Source of the DNA: Paracoccaceae bacterium | GTDB lineage: Bacteria; Pseudomonadota; Alphaproteobacteria; Rhodobacterales; Rhodobacteraceae | NCBI GenBank assembly: GCA_030148225.1 | Contig: JASBTX010000042.1 | Span: forward strand, 62,001-126,000 | Length of the DNA: 64,000 nt | Direction: 5' to 3' | Translations under genes and position numbers: made by a program | Part shown: positions 56,116 to 64,000 of the stretch, piece by piece | Numbering within the stretch: the first letter of the stretch is position 1 | Layout of the letters: the number at the start of each line of letters is the position of its first letter | The notes under the pieces: generated by a model | The model's input: only the letters and a program-made list of their open reading frames with translations | What the model was told of the DNA's origin: nothing | Database searches by the model: none

Positions 56116-58896
56116 ATGGCCGAGAAAATTACATTTGAACTGGATGGCGTCAGCGTCACGGCAGAGGCTGGCGAAACCATCTGGGAAGTGGCCAAGCGCA
56201 ATGGCACGACGATACCCCATCTTTGCCACAAGGATCAGACGGGATACCGCGCCGACGGCAATTGCCGGGCCTGCATGGTCGAGATCGAGGGTGAGCGCAC
56301 GCTCGCGGCATCCTGCATCCGGACCCCGAGCGAGGGAATGGTTGTCAACTCGGCTAATGACAGGGCGCGAACGGCCCGCAGGATGGTCATGGAAATGCTG
56401 GTGGCAGACCAGCCCGCGCCGGAACAGGCGCATGACCGATCCAGCCACCTCTGGGACATGGCAGATGCGCAGGGTGTATCGGCATCACGGTTTCCGAAAC
56501 TGGAAGAGGCCCGCGTGCCGCTTTTGGATTCCAGCCATGTCGCGATGAGCGTCAATCTGGATGCCTGCATCCAGTGCGGTCTTTGCGTGCGCGCCTGTCG
56601 TGAGGTTCAGGTCAATGACGTGATCGGCATGTCGGGGCGCGGGCATGACGCCTATCCCACCTTCGACTTTGACGATCCGATGGGTGCGTCAACCTGTGTC
56701 GCCTGCGGCGAGTGTGTTCAGGCCTGCCCCACCGGGGCGCTGATGCCTGCAACCGTGGTTGACGAAAACCAGATCGGCGACAGTGGGGATTATGACAAAG
56801 AGGTCGAGAGCGTCTGCCCGTTTTGCGGTGTCGGCTGTCAGGTCAGCCTCAAGGTCAAGGACGGGCGCGTCAAATTCGTCGAGGGGATCAACGGCCCGGC
56901 AAACGAGGGGCGTCTTTGCGTCAAGGGACGGTTCGGGTTTGATTATATTCACCACGAGCACCGGCTGACAAAACCGCTGATCCGGCGTGACGACGCACCG
57001 GCCAAGGGGCTGAACGTCGATCCGGCCAACTGGCAGACCCATTTCCGCGAGGCCAGCTGGGACGAGGCGCTGGATGCCGCTGCCGGAGGTCTGGCCCGTC
57101 TGCGCACGGAAAAGGGCGGCGCATCGGTGGCCGGTTTCGGCAGCGCCAAATGCACCAACGAAGAGGCGTATCTGTTTCAGAAGCTGATCCGTCAGGGCTT
57201 TGGTCACAACAATGTCGATCACTGCACGCGGCTTTGCCACGCGTCATCGGTTGCCGCATTGCTGGAGAATGTCGGCTCGGGAGCGGTCACCGCGACATTC
57301 AACGAGATTGAAAACGCCGATGTGGCCATCGTCATCGGCGCAAACCCGATCGAGAACCACCCCGTTGCCGCCACCTATTTCAAGCAGTTCACCAAACGCG
57401 GCGGCAAGCTGATCGTGATGGACCCGCGCGGCGTGGGACTGCGCCGGTTTGCATCGCATATGCTGCAATTCCGCCCGGGTTCGGATGTGTCGATGCTCAA
57501 TGCCATCATGCATGTGATCGTCGAGGAAGAGCTGTACGACAAGCAATATATCGAGGCCTTCACTGAAAACTGGGAGGCCGAGAAAGCGCATCTGAAAAAC
57601 TTCGCGCCGGAAAAGATGCAGGATATCTGCGGGATTCCAGCGGAAACACTGCGCGATGTGGCACGGACCTTTGCCGGTGCAAAGGCGGCGATGATTTTTT
57701 GGGGCATGGGCGTGTCGCAGCATATTCACGGCACCGACAATTCCCGCTGTCTGATTTCGCTGGCACTGATGACCGGTCAGGTCGGGCGGCCCGGTTCCGG
57801 CCTGCATCCGCTGCGCGGTCAGAACAATGTTCAGGGTGCATCGGATGCCGGGCTGATCCCGATGTTCCTGCCCGACTATCAGACCGTCACGGATGACGGG
57901 GTACGCAGCGCCTTTACCGATGTGTGGAAATCGGGCGATTTCAGTAGTGAAAAGGGCCTGACCGTGACCGAGATCATGGATGCGGTTCACGATGATCGCA
58001 TTCAAGGCATGTATATCCTGGGTGAAAACCCGGCCATGTCCGACCCTGATGTCGAACATGCGCGCGACGCGCTGGCCAAGCTTTCGCATCTGGTGGTGCA
58101 GGATATCTTCCTGACCGAAACCGCGAACTATGCCGATGTGATCCTGCCGGCCTCTGCCTTTGCCGAGAAATCGGGAACCGTGACCAACACCAACAGGCAG
58201 GTTCAGATGGGCCGTCCGGCCGTGCCGCCGCCCGGCGAGGCGAAAGAGGATTGGTGGATCGAGGTCGAGCTGGCAAAGCGGCTTGGCCTGAACTGGGATT
58301 ATTCGGACGTCTCGCAGGTATTTGACGAGATGAAGCTGAACATGAACTCGCTCGACAATATTACCTGGGCCCGTCTGATCGATGAAAACGCGGTGACATA
58401 CCCGTCACTCTCGCCCGAGGATCCGGGGCAGGCCATCGTGTTCGGCGACGGGTTTCCGCGCCCGGATGGCCGTGCAAAGTTTACGCCTGCCGATGTCATC
58501 GCCCCCGACGAGGCACCGGATGCCGAATATCCGATGATCCTGACCACCGGTCGCCAGCTGGAGCATTGGCATACCGGTTCGATGACGCGGCGGTCCAAGG
58601 TGCTGGACGCGGTAGAGCCAGAGGCAAACTGTTCGTTGCATCCCAAGACCCTTCGCAGGCTAGGGATGGAGCCGGGTGGCATGATCCGCCTGACGACACG
58701 ACGGGGCACGGTCACACTGATGGCGCGCGCCGACCGGGCGGTGGCCGAGGATATGGTTTTCCTGCCCTTTGCCTTTGTGGAAGCGGCGGCGAATATTCTG
58801 ACCAACCCGGCGCTGGACCCCTATGGCAAGATACCGGAGTTCAAGTTTGCCGCCGTCCGCGCCGAGGCCGCCGAGGATCAGATCGCAGCCGAGTGA
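56116..58896 (+). CDS. Formate dehydrogenase alpha subunit (molybdopterin, [2Fe-2S] N terminus)
   Basis: A 926-residue molybdoenzyme that oxidises formate to CO2. The N terminus is a NuoG-like [2Fe-2S] domain with Cys37, Cys50, Cys53 and Cys67, then two ferredoxin clusters (CIQCGLCVRACREVQ, CVACGECVQACPTGAL), the [4Fe-4S] CPFCGVGC domain, and the Mo-bis-MGD core. The Mo ligand is Cys374 in DHCTRLCHASS, corresponding to the selenocysteine of E. coli FdhF. No fds/fdh beta, gamma or maturation genes follow; the next gene is a small membrane protein on the other strand. Probably NAD- or ferredoxin-linked through partners elsewhere. Confidence 0.92.
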   Translation: MAEKITFELDGVSVTAEAGETIWEVAKRNGTTIPHLCHKDQTGYRADGNCRACMVEIEGERTLAASCIRTPSEGMVVNSANDRARTARRMVMEMLVADQPAPEQAHDRSSHLWDMADAQGVSASRFPKLEEARVPLLDSSHVAMSVNLDACIQCGLCVRACREVQVNDVIGMSGRGHDAYPTFDFDDPMGASTCVACGECVQACPTGALMPATVVDENQIGDSGDYDKEVESVCPFCGVGCQVSLKVKDGRVKFVEGINGPANEGRLCVKGRFGFDYIHHEHRLTKPLIRRDDAPAKGLNVDPANWQTHFREASWDEALDAAAGGLARLRTEKGGASVAGFGSAKCTNEEAYLFQKLIRQGFGHNNVDHCTRLCHASSVAALLENVGSGAVTATFNEIENADVAIVIGANPIENHPVAATYFKQFTKRGGKLIVMDPRGVGLRRFASHMLQFRPGSDVSMLNAIMHVIVEEELYDKQYIEAFTENWEAEKAHLKNFAPEKMQDICGIPAETLRDVARTFAGAKAAMIFWGMGVSQHIHGTDNSRCLISLALMTGQVGRPGSGLHPLRGQNNVQGASDAGLIPMFLPDYQTVTDDGVRSAFTDVWKSGDFSSEKGLTVTEIMDAVHDDRIQGMYILGENPAMSDPDVEHARDALAKLSHLVVQDIFLTETANYADVILPASAFAEKSGTVTNTNRQVQMGRPAVPPPGEAKEDWWIEVELAKRLGLNWDYSDVSQVFDEMKLNMNSLDNITWARLIDENAVTYPSLSPEDPGQAIVFGDGFPRPDGRAKFTPADVIAPDEAPDAEYPMILTTGRQLEHWHTGSMTRRSKVLDAVEPEANCSLHPKTLRRLGMEPGGMIRLTTRRGTVTLMARADRAVAEDMVFLPFAFVEAAANILTNPALDPYGKIPEFKFAAVRAEAAEDQIAAE

Positions 58897-58902
58897 GCCT
58901 GC

Positions 58903-59064
58903 TCAGACACCAATCTGCGACCGGATGATCGGCAGGAGCGCAGCGGCAACGATGCCGACGGCGCCACCGACGATCAGCCGCGTTGCCAGACTGCCCAGGC
59001 CGGGTGCGATGACGCCAAGTGCCCCGCAGACGATGGCGTAAAATGTCAGCGTTACCGGGTCCAT
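58903..59064 (-). CDS. Small hydrophobic membrane protein, 53 aa
   Basis: A 53-residue protein with two hydrophobic helices separated by Gly/Arg (MDPVTLTFYAIVCGALG and ATRLIVGGAVGIVAAALLPIIR), rich in Ala and Gly. Similar short membrane proteins occur in Rhodobacterales as far as I recall; function unknown. ATG 59064 is chosen because the further upstream frame is not hydrophobic and not coding-like. It sits 43 bases downstream of the response regulator stop on the same strand and could be on that transcript. Confidence 0.6.
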   Translation of the reverse strand: MDPVTLTFYAIVCGALGVIAPGLGSLATRLIVGGAVGIVAAALLPIIRSQIGV

Positions 59065-59107
59065 GACAGTCAGCCTAGCATGACATGGCGCCAGCGCCAA
59101 ATGTCTC

Positions 59108-59815
59108 TCATCCGTCGTGCCAGGTGACCTGGCCAACAAAGATATAGCCCGCACCATATATCGTCTTGATCAGGCGCGGGTTTCTGGGGTCTTCGCCCAG
59201 CTTCTGGCGCAGGCGCGACACGCGCACATCCATCGCCCGGTCAAAGCTGTCACCTGCCGCGCCCCCAAAGCTTTGCTGCATTTGATCGCGGGTGATCAGG
59301 CGGTTGGGCGCGCTCAGAAAGAGCCGCAGCAAATCGCTTTCAGCGCGCGAGAATTTTGATTGCGTACCGTCCTCGTGGCGCAATGAAAAAGTGTTGAAAT
59401 CGGCACGCCATCCCTGAAACTCCGCGACCGGCAGATGTTCGGCATTCTCGGGTCTGCCGCGCCGCAAGAGCGCCCGGACACGCGCGACCACCTCGCCCGG
59501 GTCAAAGGGTTTCGAGATATAGTCATCGGCGCCCAGATCTAGCCCGGTAATCCGGTCCTGCACCTGATTGCGGCCCGATATGATGATGACGGATGCGCCC
59601 TGCTCCAGCGCCAGCTTGTGCACCACCGCCAGCCCGTTCTTGTCCGGCAGGCCCAGATCGACAAGACAAATATCGGGTTGCAGGCGCTTGATCGCATGTT
59701 CGAAATCCTTGGCGCGCCCAAAGCTTTCGGTCTCGAACCCCGCCGTTCCCAGTGCCGCAGTCAGAAGGCGCCTGATCTCGGGCTCATCATCCAGTATCGC
59801 GATCATGGCGCTCAT
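59108..59815 (-). CDS. OmpR-family two-component response regulator
   Basis: A 235-residue response regulator. The receiver has acidic residues at DDEPE, phospho-acceptor Asp53 in CLVDLGLPDKNGL, Ser/Thr switch in VIIISGRN and Lys in YISKPFDPGEV; the C-terminal winged helix has FSRAESDLLRLFLSAPNRLITRDQM and RAMDVRVSRLRQKLGEDPRNPRLIKTIYGAGYIF. It overlaps the hybrid kinase stop by 4 bases, so the kinase at 59812-61740 is its partner by coupling. Target genes unknown; the lone formate dehydrogenase upstream is one candidate. Confidence 0.9.
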   Translation of the reverse strand: MSAMIAILDDEPEIRRLLTAALGTAGFETESFGRAKDFEHAIKRLQPDICLVDLGLPDKNGLAVVHKLALEQGASVIIISGRNQVQDRITGLDLGADDYISKPFDPGEVVARVRALLRRGRPENAEHLPVAEFQGWRADFNTFSLRHEDGTQSKFSRAESDLLRLFLSAPNRLITRDQMQQSFGGAAGDSFDRAMDVRVSRLRQKLGEDPRNPRLIKTIYGAGYIFVGQVTWHDG

Positions 59816-61740
59816 GTCGTCATCATCCCCAGCGCGCCGCGCAGATGCGCCTCGTCAAAAGGCTTTGTCAGGACATGGCAACCCTCTGGCACCGCCTGAC
59901 GGCGCGGGTCCTGCGCAGGCAGACCGGTCATAATCAATGTTGCGAGGTCGCGGTTCTGTGCGCTGACCGATTGCACGAGGTCCACCCCCGATTTCTGTCC
60001 CGACAGTTCGACATCGGTCAGCAGATGCGTCAGCCCGGGGATATCCAGCAGGGTTTCGGCCTCTTCTGCGCTGTCGGCCTCGAGAACGGACATGCCCATG
60101 CGGATCAGCATGTCGCGGATGCTGCCGCGCAGTTCCTCGGTATCTTCCACCAGCAGCACCATGCCCGAGCCGAGATCGCCGCTGGCGGGGCGCCACGGGA
60201 TCTGGACGGTGACGACGGCACCACCGTCCGGCCCGTTCGATAGCCTTAGCCGCCCGCCGCTAAGCTGGGCGAAATCATAGGCCATCGTCAGGCCAAGGCC
60301 GGAACCATGGCCGCGCTTGGTGGTAAAGAACGGGTCCAGTGCCCGCTCAAGCGCCTCGGGTGAAAACCCGCTGCCGGTATCGTGCACGCGAAATTCCAGC
60401 CATGTATCGTGCGCGCGGCCCAGCAAAACGTCGATTATGCCGGGGCCTGTGATGGCGTCGCGCGCGTTCAGCACCAGATTGATCAGCGCATCCTGCATGA
60501 AGCCGCGATCAAACAGCACCGGCGTATCAATGCAGGCATCGATTTTCCATCTCAGGTCTATCTGATCGGGCAGGGTCGCCCGGGCAAGCGCTGCCGTTTC
60601 CTGCATGAATTCCTGCACATCCACTTCGGAAACCCGGATCTGGCGGGATTGCGAAATATCGGCCAGCCGATCCAGCAGCGCCCCACCCCTGAGCGCCGCC
60701 GCCTTGGTCGTGGCGATGGTCTGGCGGGCGCTGTCGGGTAGCGCCTCCATCGTTTCAAGCTCGCTCTGCAGCCCCAATATGATGGTCAAGAGATTGGAAA
60801 AATCATGTGCCAGACCGCTGGTCAGTTGCGATGCAAGCTCTCGTTTGCGGGTTTGCATCAGGACTGCGCGGGCCTGCGCCTCGGCAGTGACATCCATCGA
60901 CAGGACAAAGGCCCCGCTGACCCGGCCATCACTGTCAGTATCGGGTGTAAACGCCGTTCGGACGCGCCGCTGATCCTGCGCGATCTCGAACTCGGTCACC
61001 GAAGGTTCGCCGGCAAGCGCCCTGTGCAGGGCGGGGGCGATCCGGCCATAAACCTCGGGGCCCAGAACATCGCGGGCATTGCGGCCCACGATGTCACCAC
61101 GTTCAAAGGGCAGTATTTCCCGGAGTCGGCGGTTGGAATAGGTATAGATTTCGTCGCGGTCCATGCGGGCGATATGGGCCGGCGTTGTCTCGGTGGCCAG
61201 CCTGACACGGGCTTCGGCTTCGGTCAGTTCGCGCTTGGTTTCCTCCAGCGCCGTGACGGTGGCCCCCAGTTCCCGGTTGGCCTGAGACAGCGCGTCTGAC
61301 CTGTCCAGTAGTTCCGAGTGCAGATGCTCGGACCGCGCCCTGAGCAGTGCTTCCTGCCGCTTGATGTCGGATATGTCTGTATAAACAGTCACCCATCCGC
61401 CCTGATGCAATGGGCTGCCTTCGACCGAGATCCAGTTGCCATTGGCGCGCTGTCGCTCCATGTAATGCGGTCTGAATGCCAGTGCCTGATCGACACGGGC
61501 CTGAACAAAAGCCTCGACATCGCCGACCTCGCCATATTCCCCCTGATCGGCAAGGTATCTGAGCGTGTCGGAAAAGGCGGCGCCGGGGCTGACCAGTTCG
61601 CGGGGCAGGCCGAACATTTCCCTGAAGCGCCGGTTGCAGACCGTCAGGCGCAAATCCGCGCTGTATATGGAAATTGCCTGCTGAATCAGGTTCAGCCCGG
61701 ATTGCATCAGGTCCAGCGTCTGATCAGAGTTTGCCCCCAT
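59812..61740 (-). CDS. Hybrid sensor histidine kinase with PAS domains and C-terminal receiver
   Basis: A 642-residue soluble-looking hybrid kinase. Order: PAS-like domain (about 1-125, LNLIQQAISIYSADLRLTVCNRRFREMFGLPRELV), a coiled-coil linker (130-175, LLRARSEHLHSELLDRSDAL), a second PAS domain (180-290), HisKA with His312 in GLAHDFSNLLTIILG, HATPase_c (N-box LINLVLNARDAI, HDTGSGFSPEAL, GHGSGLGL), and a receiver with Asp576 in HLLTDVELSGQ and Lys in LTKPFDEA. No transmembrane helix is seen. The PAS input may sense redox or a ligand; that is unknown. The response regulator overlaps its end. Confidence 0.9.
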   Translation of the reverse strand: MGANSDQTLDLMQSGLNLIQQAISIYSADLRLTVCNRRFREMFGLPRELVSPGAAFSDTLRYLADQGEYGEVGDVEAFVQARVDQALAFRPHYMERQRANGNWISVEGSPLHQGGWVTVYTDISDIKRQEALLRARSEHLHSELLDRSDALSQANRELGATVTALEETKRELTEAEARVRLATETTPAHIARMDRDEIYTYSNRRLREILPFERGDIVGRNARDVLGPEVYGRIAPALHRALAGEPSVTEFEIAQDQRRVRTAFTPDTDSDGRVSGAFVLSMDVTAEAQARAVLMQTRKRELASQLTSGLAHDFSNLLTIILGLQSELETMEALPDSARQTIATTKAAALRGGALLDRLADISQSRQIRVSEVDVQEFMQETAALARATLPDQIDLRWKIDACIDTPVLFDRGFMQDALINLVLNARDAITGPGIIDVLLGRAHDTWLEFRVHDTGSGFSPEALERALDPFFTTKRGHGSGLGLTMAYDFAQLSGGRLRLSNGPDGGAVVTVQIPWRPASGDLGSGMVLLVEDTEELRGSIRDMLIRMGMSVLEADSAEEAETLLDIPGLTHLLTDVELSGQKSGVDLVQSVSAQNRDLATLIMTGLPAQDPRRQAVPEGCHVLTKPFDEAHLRGALGMMTT

Positions 61741-61792
61741 GATCCATCGCTAGCATTTGCGGGCAGCCGCAGGCCAGCCCGGGCGTGATCCG

Positions 61793-61807
61793 GTTACAAT
61801 TCGTAAC
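61793..61807. repeat. Perfect dyad GTTAC-AATTC-GTAAC in divergent promoter
   Basis: A 15-base inverted repeat with 5-base perfect arms lies in the 181-base region between the kinase and the acyl-CoA synthetase, 53 bases from the kinase start and about 115 from the synthetase start. An AT-rich stretch follows it. It may be an operator for one or both directions. Confidence 0.4.
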
Positions 61808-61921
61808 AATTTGGAAAAAGTTCAGAAAAATTTTGACGCTATCTGTTGGCGCGAGGATGATGCCACAGAAGAATCGCAGCAGGAGGAGCTGCGCTCTTTT
61901 GTGACAGATTGGGAGGATGAG

Positions 61922-63895
61922 TTGGCAACAGGGACGCAAGCCCCGGGTGGTGCACCTGACACTATTCCCGGCCTTCTGGCGCGAAATGCGGATAAATATG
62001 GCGCTAGCCCGGCCTATCGCGAAAAGGAATTCGGCATCTGGCAAAGCTGGACCTGGGCCGAGGCCGCCGAAGAAATCGAGGCACTGGCGTTGGGGTTTCT
62101 GACGCTGGGCGTCGAAAAGGGCGATCATATCGCTGTGATCGGGCGCAACCGGCCCTATCTCTATTGGACGATGGTCGCAGCCCAGATGACCGGCGCGGTT
62201 CCGGTGCCCATCTATCAAGAGGCTGTCGGCGACGAAATCGCCTATGTGCTGGATCATTGTGACGCCCGTTTTATTGTCGCCGGTGATCAGGAACAGGTCG
62301 ACAAGGTGCTCGAGGTTCAGGACCAGCTTGGGAACCTGACGCATATGGTCTATCTCGATCCGCGGGGCATGCGGAAATACGATCACGCCAAGCTGACGCG
62401 GTTCTCCACCCTACAGGAAGCGGGCCGTGCGGCACGGACTGATCTGATCGGTGAACTGGAGGCGCGGCGCAGCGCGCTGACAGGCGACGACACCTGCGTG
62501 ATGCTCTATACCTCGGGAACGACCGGTCGGCCCAAGGGTGTTGTCCTGTCCTATCACAATATCGTCGAGACCTCGCGCAATTCGTCGGATTTCGACAAGC
62601 TGCGGGCAGGTGACGAAATTCTGGCCTATCTACCCATGGCCTGGGTCGGCGATTTCATCTTTTCCATCGGACAGGCCTACTGGACCGGGTTTTGTGTCAA
62701 TTGTCCTGAAAACGCTGACACGATGATGAGCGATCTGCGCGAGATCGGCCCGACCTATTATTTTGCACCGCCGCGCGTATTCGAAACCCTTCTGACGAAT
62801 GTCATGATCCGGATGGAGGATGCGGGCCGGTTCAAGAAATGGCTGTTTCGCGTGTTCATGGATCACGCGCGCAAGGTCGGCCCCAAATTGCTGGACGGGC
62901 AGGATGTGGGGCTTGGCGACCGGCTGAAATACATGCTGGGCGAATTGTTTGTCTATGCGCCGCTCAAAAATACGCTGGGCTTCACGCGGGTACGCGTGGG
63001 CTATACGGCGGGCGAGGCGATCGGGCCGGAAATCTTTGATTTCTATCGCTCGCTCGGGATCAATCTCAAGCAACTGTACGGCCAGACCGAGGCTTCGGTT
63101 TTTATCACTCAGCAGGCCGATGGCGAGGTGCGCTCGGATACGGTGGGGACACCGACACCCGGCGTGGAACTGAGGATCGACGATAATGGCGAGGTGTTCT
63201 ATCGTTCGCCGGGCGTGTTCGTGGAATATTATCAGAATGCCGAAAGCACGCGCGACACAAAGGATGCCGAGGGCTGGGTTGCAACCGGTGATGCCGGGTT
63301 CATCGAGGAAAGCTCGGGGCAGCTGAGGATTATCGACCGGGCCAAGGATGTGGGCAAGATGGCCGATGGGTCGATGTTCGCGCCCAAATATGTCGAGAAC
63401 AAGCTCAAGTTCTATCCCAATGTTCTGGAGGCGGTAGTGCTGGGTGCAGGGCGCGATTATTGCACCGCCTTCATCAATATCGACCTGACCGCCGTCGGCA
63501 ACTGGGCCGAACGCAACAATATCGCCTATGCGTCCTATCAGGAACTGGCCGGGCATCAGCAGGTGCTGGACACGATCCAGTCGCATGTCGAAGAGGTCAA
63601 CGCATCGGTTGCCGAAGATGAGATGCTGTCGGGATGCCAGATCCGCCGCTTTCTGGTTCTGCACAAGGAACTGGATGCGGATGACGGTGAACTGACCCGG
63701 ACGCGCAAGGTCAGGCGCCGGATCATCGAGGAGAAATATGCTGATCTGATCGCCGCGCTTTACGACGGATCGCCCGAAGTCTCGACCGTGACCGAGGTGA
63801 CCTATGAGGACGGGCGCAAGGGATCGATCGCGGCCACACTGCAGATCAGGGATGCCGCGATACGCGAGGTCGCTGTGCGGATGGCTGCGGAATGA
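61922..63895 (+). CDS. Long-chain acyl-CoA synthetase (AMP-binding)
   Basis: A 657-residue ANL superfamily ligase activating fatty or aromatic acids as CoA thioesters. The P-loop is TSGTTGRPKGVVLSYHN (residue 197 on), with QLYGQTEASVFITQQ (A5), GWVATGDAGFIEESSGQLRIIDRAKD (hinge region) and GSMFAPKYVENKLKFYP, typical of the long-chain FadD/FACL branch associated with ABC transporters. I prefer TTG 61922, five bases after GGGAGG at 61911-61916; the reading frame continues open upstream without a plausible start. The next gene begins 36 bases downstream, in line with a carrier-linked operon. Confidence 0.87.
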   Translation: MATGTQAPGGAPDTIPGLLARNADKYGASPAYREKEFGIWQSWTWAEAAEEIEALALGFLTLGVEKGDHIAVIGRNRPYLYWTMVAAQMTGAVPVPIYQEAVGDEIAYVLDHCDARFIVAGDQEQVDKVLEVQDQLGNLTHMVYLDPRGMRKYDHAKLTRFSTLQEAGRAARTDLIGELEARRSALTGDDTCVMLYTSGTTGRPKGVVLSYHNIVETSRNSSDFDKLRAGDEILAYLPMAWVGDFIFSIGQAYWTGFCVNCPENADTMMSDLREIGPTYYFAPPRVFETLLTNVMIRMEDAGRFKKWLFRVFMDHARKVGPKLLDGQDVGLGDRLKYMLGELFVYAPLKNTLGFTRVRVGYTAGEAIGPEIFDFYRSLGINLKQLYGQTEASVFITQQADGEVRSDTVGTPTPGVELRIDDNGEVFYRSPGVFVEYYQNAESTRDTKDAEGWVATGDAGFIEESSGQLRIIDRAKDVGKMADGSMFAPKYVENKLKFYPNVLEAVVLGAGRDYCTAFINIDLTAVGNWAERNNIAYASYQELAGHQQVLDTIQSHVEEVNASVAEDEMLSGCQIRRFLVLHKELDADDGELTRTRKVRRRIIEEKYADLIAALYDGSPEVSTVTEVTYEDGRKGSIAATLQIRDAAIREVAVRMAAE

Positions 63896-63915
63896 CGCCT
63901 CCGGCGGGAGTATTT
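63896..63915 (+). repeat. Post-stop GC element followed by GTATTT
   Basis: Directly after the synthetase TGA comes CGCCTCCGGCGGGAGTATTT, then GGACAAAGAAGAAGG leading to the next ATG. Sequences of this form after stop codons are very common in Rhodobacteraceae genomes in my recollection and may act as a small stem or RBS-linked spacer. A related CCCCCAAGGTATTT sequence occurs downstream of dapD. Confidence 0.4.
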
Positions 63916-63931
63916 GGACAAAGAAGAAGGG

Positions 63932-64000
63932 ATGGCCGTGAAGGATAGTGCCGAAAGCTATGTCACCGACGACGGCCGGACCATTGGCGGTGTGCTGATG
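63932..64000 (+). CDS. Start of a probable ABC transporter ATP-binding protein, truncated by window edge
   Basis: Only the first 23 codons are inside the window: MAVKDSAESYVTDDGRTIGG and three more residues. AGAAGAAGG precedes the ATG. The synthetase directly upstream is of the type that heads branched-chain-amino-acid-like ABC transporter operons in roseobacters, whose first ATPase begins with such a non-conserved lead before the Walker A. The gene identity is an inference from context, as no domain is visible. Confidence 0.45.
   Translation, partial: MAVKDSAESYVTDDGRTIGGVLM

Overview
The window looks like a chromosomal segment of a marine-type Rhodobacteraceae bacterium (Roseobacter group, Alphaproteobacteria). 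The evidence is a GC-rich, densely packed gene set with many 1-4 bp ATGA/GTGA/TGATG overlaps, and several arrangements typical of that family: RpoE-ChrR facing a singlet-oxygen-type operon, a MarR plus OmpR regulator pair resembling PetP/PetR, a deacetylase-xseB-ispA-dxs operon, and small proteins known mainly from Rhodobacterales. No species can be named from the sequence alone. I see no rRNA, tRNA, CRISPR array, prophage or insertion sequence, and no gap between genes above 300 bases.

Layout. 1-5063: housekeeping genes (NYN protein cut by the edge, MmcQ/YjbR, ispH, methyltransferase, rnhA, dienoyl-CoA reductase-like flavoenzyme). 5254-9149: LysR regulator, then a reverse-strand chain (CinA-type, GNAT, AhpD-type, OmpA). 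9332-17578: an exopolysaccharide locus with ExoA-like glycosyltransferase, sulfotransferase, second glycosyltransferase, polymerase-like and flippase-like membrane proteins, ExoY-like initiating transferase and Wzc/ExoP-like tyrosine kinase. 17659-31094: map, three poorly known genes, ilvD, CPBP protease, accD-folC, zapE, MFS carrier, and a reverse-strand lysine block (dapD, small unknown, dapE, DUF2064). 31180-38941: LOG protein, AEC carrier, S-formylglutathione hydrolase, sthA, then a coupled run ending in ornithine-cyclodeaminase-like, phytanoyl-CoA-dioxygenase-like and EamA exporter genes. 38990-47829: ilvE, the MarR/response-regulator pair, the isoprenoid operon, a small exported protein and two metabolic genes. 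47888-54219: malonyl-CoA synthetase, chrR, rpoE and the divergent four-gene operon. 54216-64000: saccharopine dehydrogenase, phosphatase, a lone formate dehydrogenase alpha subunit, a two-component pair with a hybrid kinase, an acyl-CoA synthetase and the first codons of what is probably an ABC transporter ATPase.

How the genes work together. IspH, Dxs and the farnesyl diphosphate synthase cover three steps of isoprenoid supply. IlvD and IlvE belong to branched-chain amino acid synthesis, DapD and DapE to lysine and peptidoglycan precursor synthesis, and AccD and MatB to malonyl-CoA supply. The polysaccharide locus has an initiating transferase, elongating transferases, a possible sulfation step, and polymerase, flippase and chain-length functions, but no outer-membrane exporter is visible here.

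The features most worth following up are a nearly symmetric pair of back-to-back promoters between rpoE and its neighbouring operon, each with a seven-T tract before the -35 element; the sulfotransferase inside the polysaccharide operon; the small dehydrogenase-dioxygenase-exporter cassette; and several clean inverted repeats in divergent promoter regions. I found no clearly new defence or mobile system. Most of the window is ordinary core chromosome.
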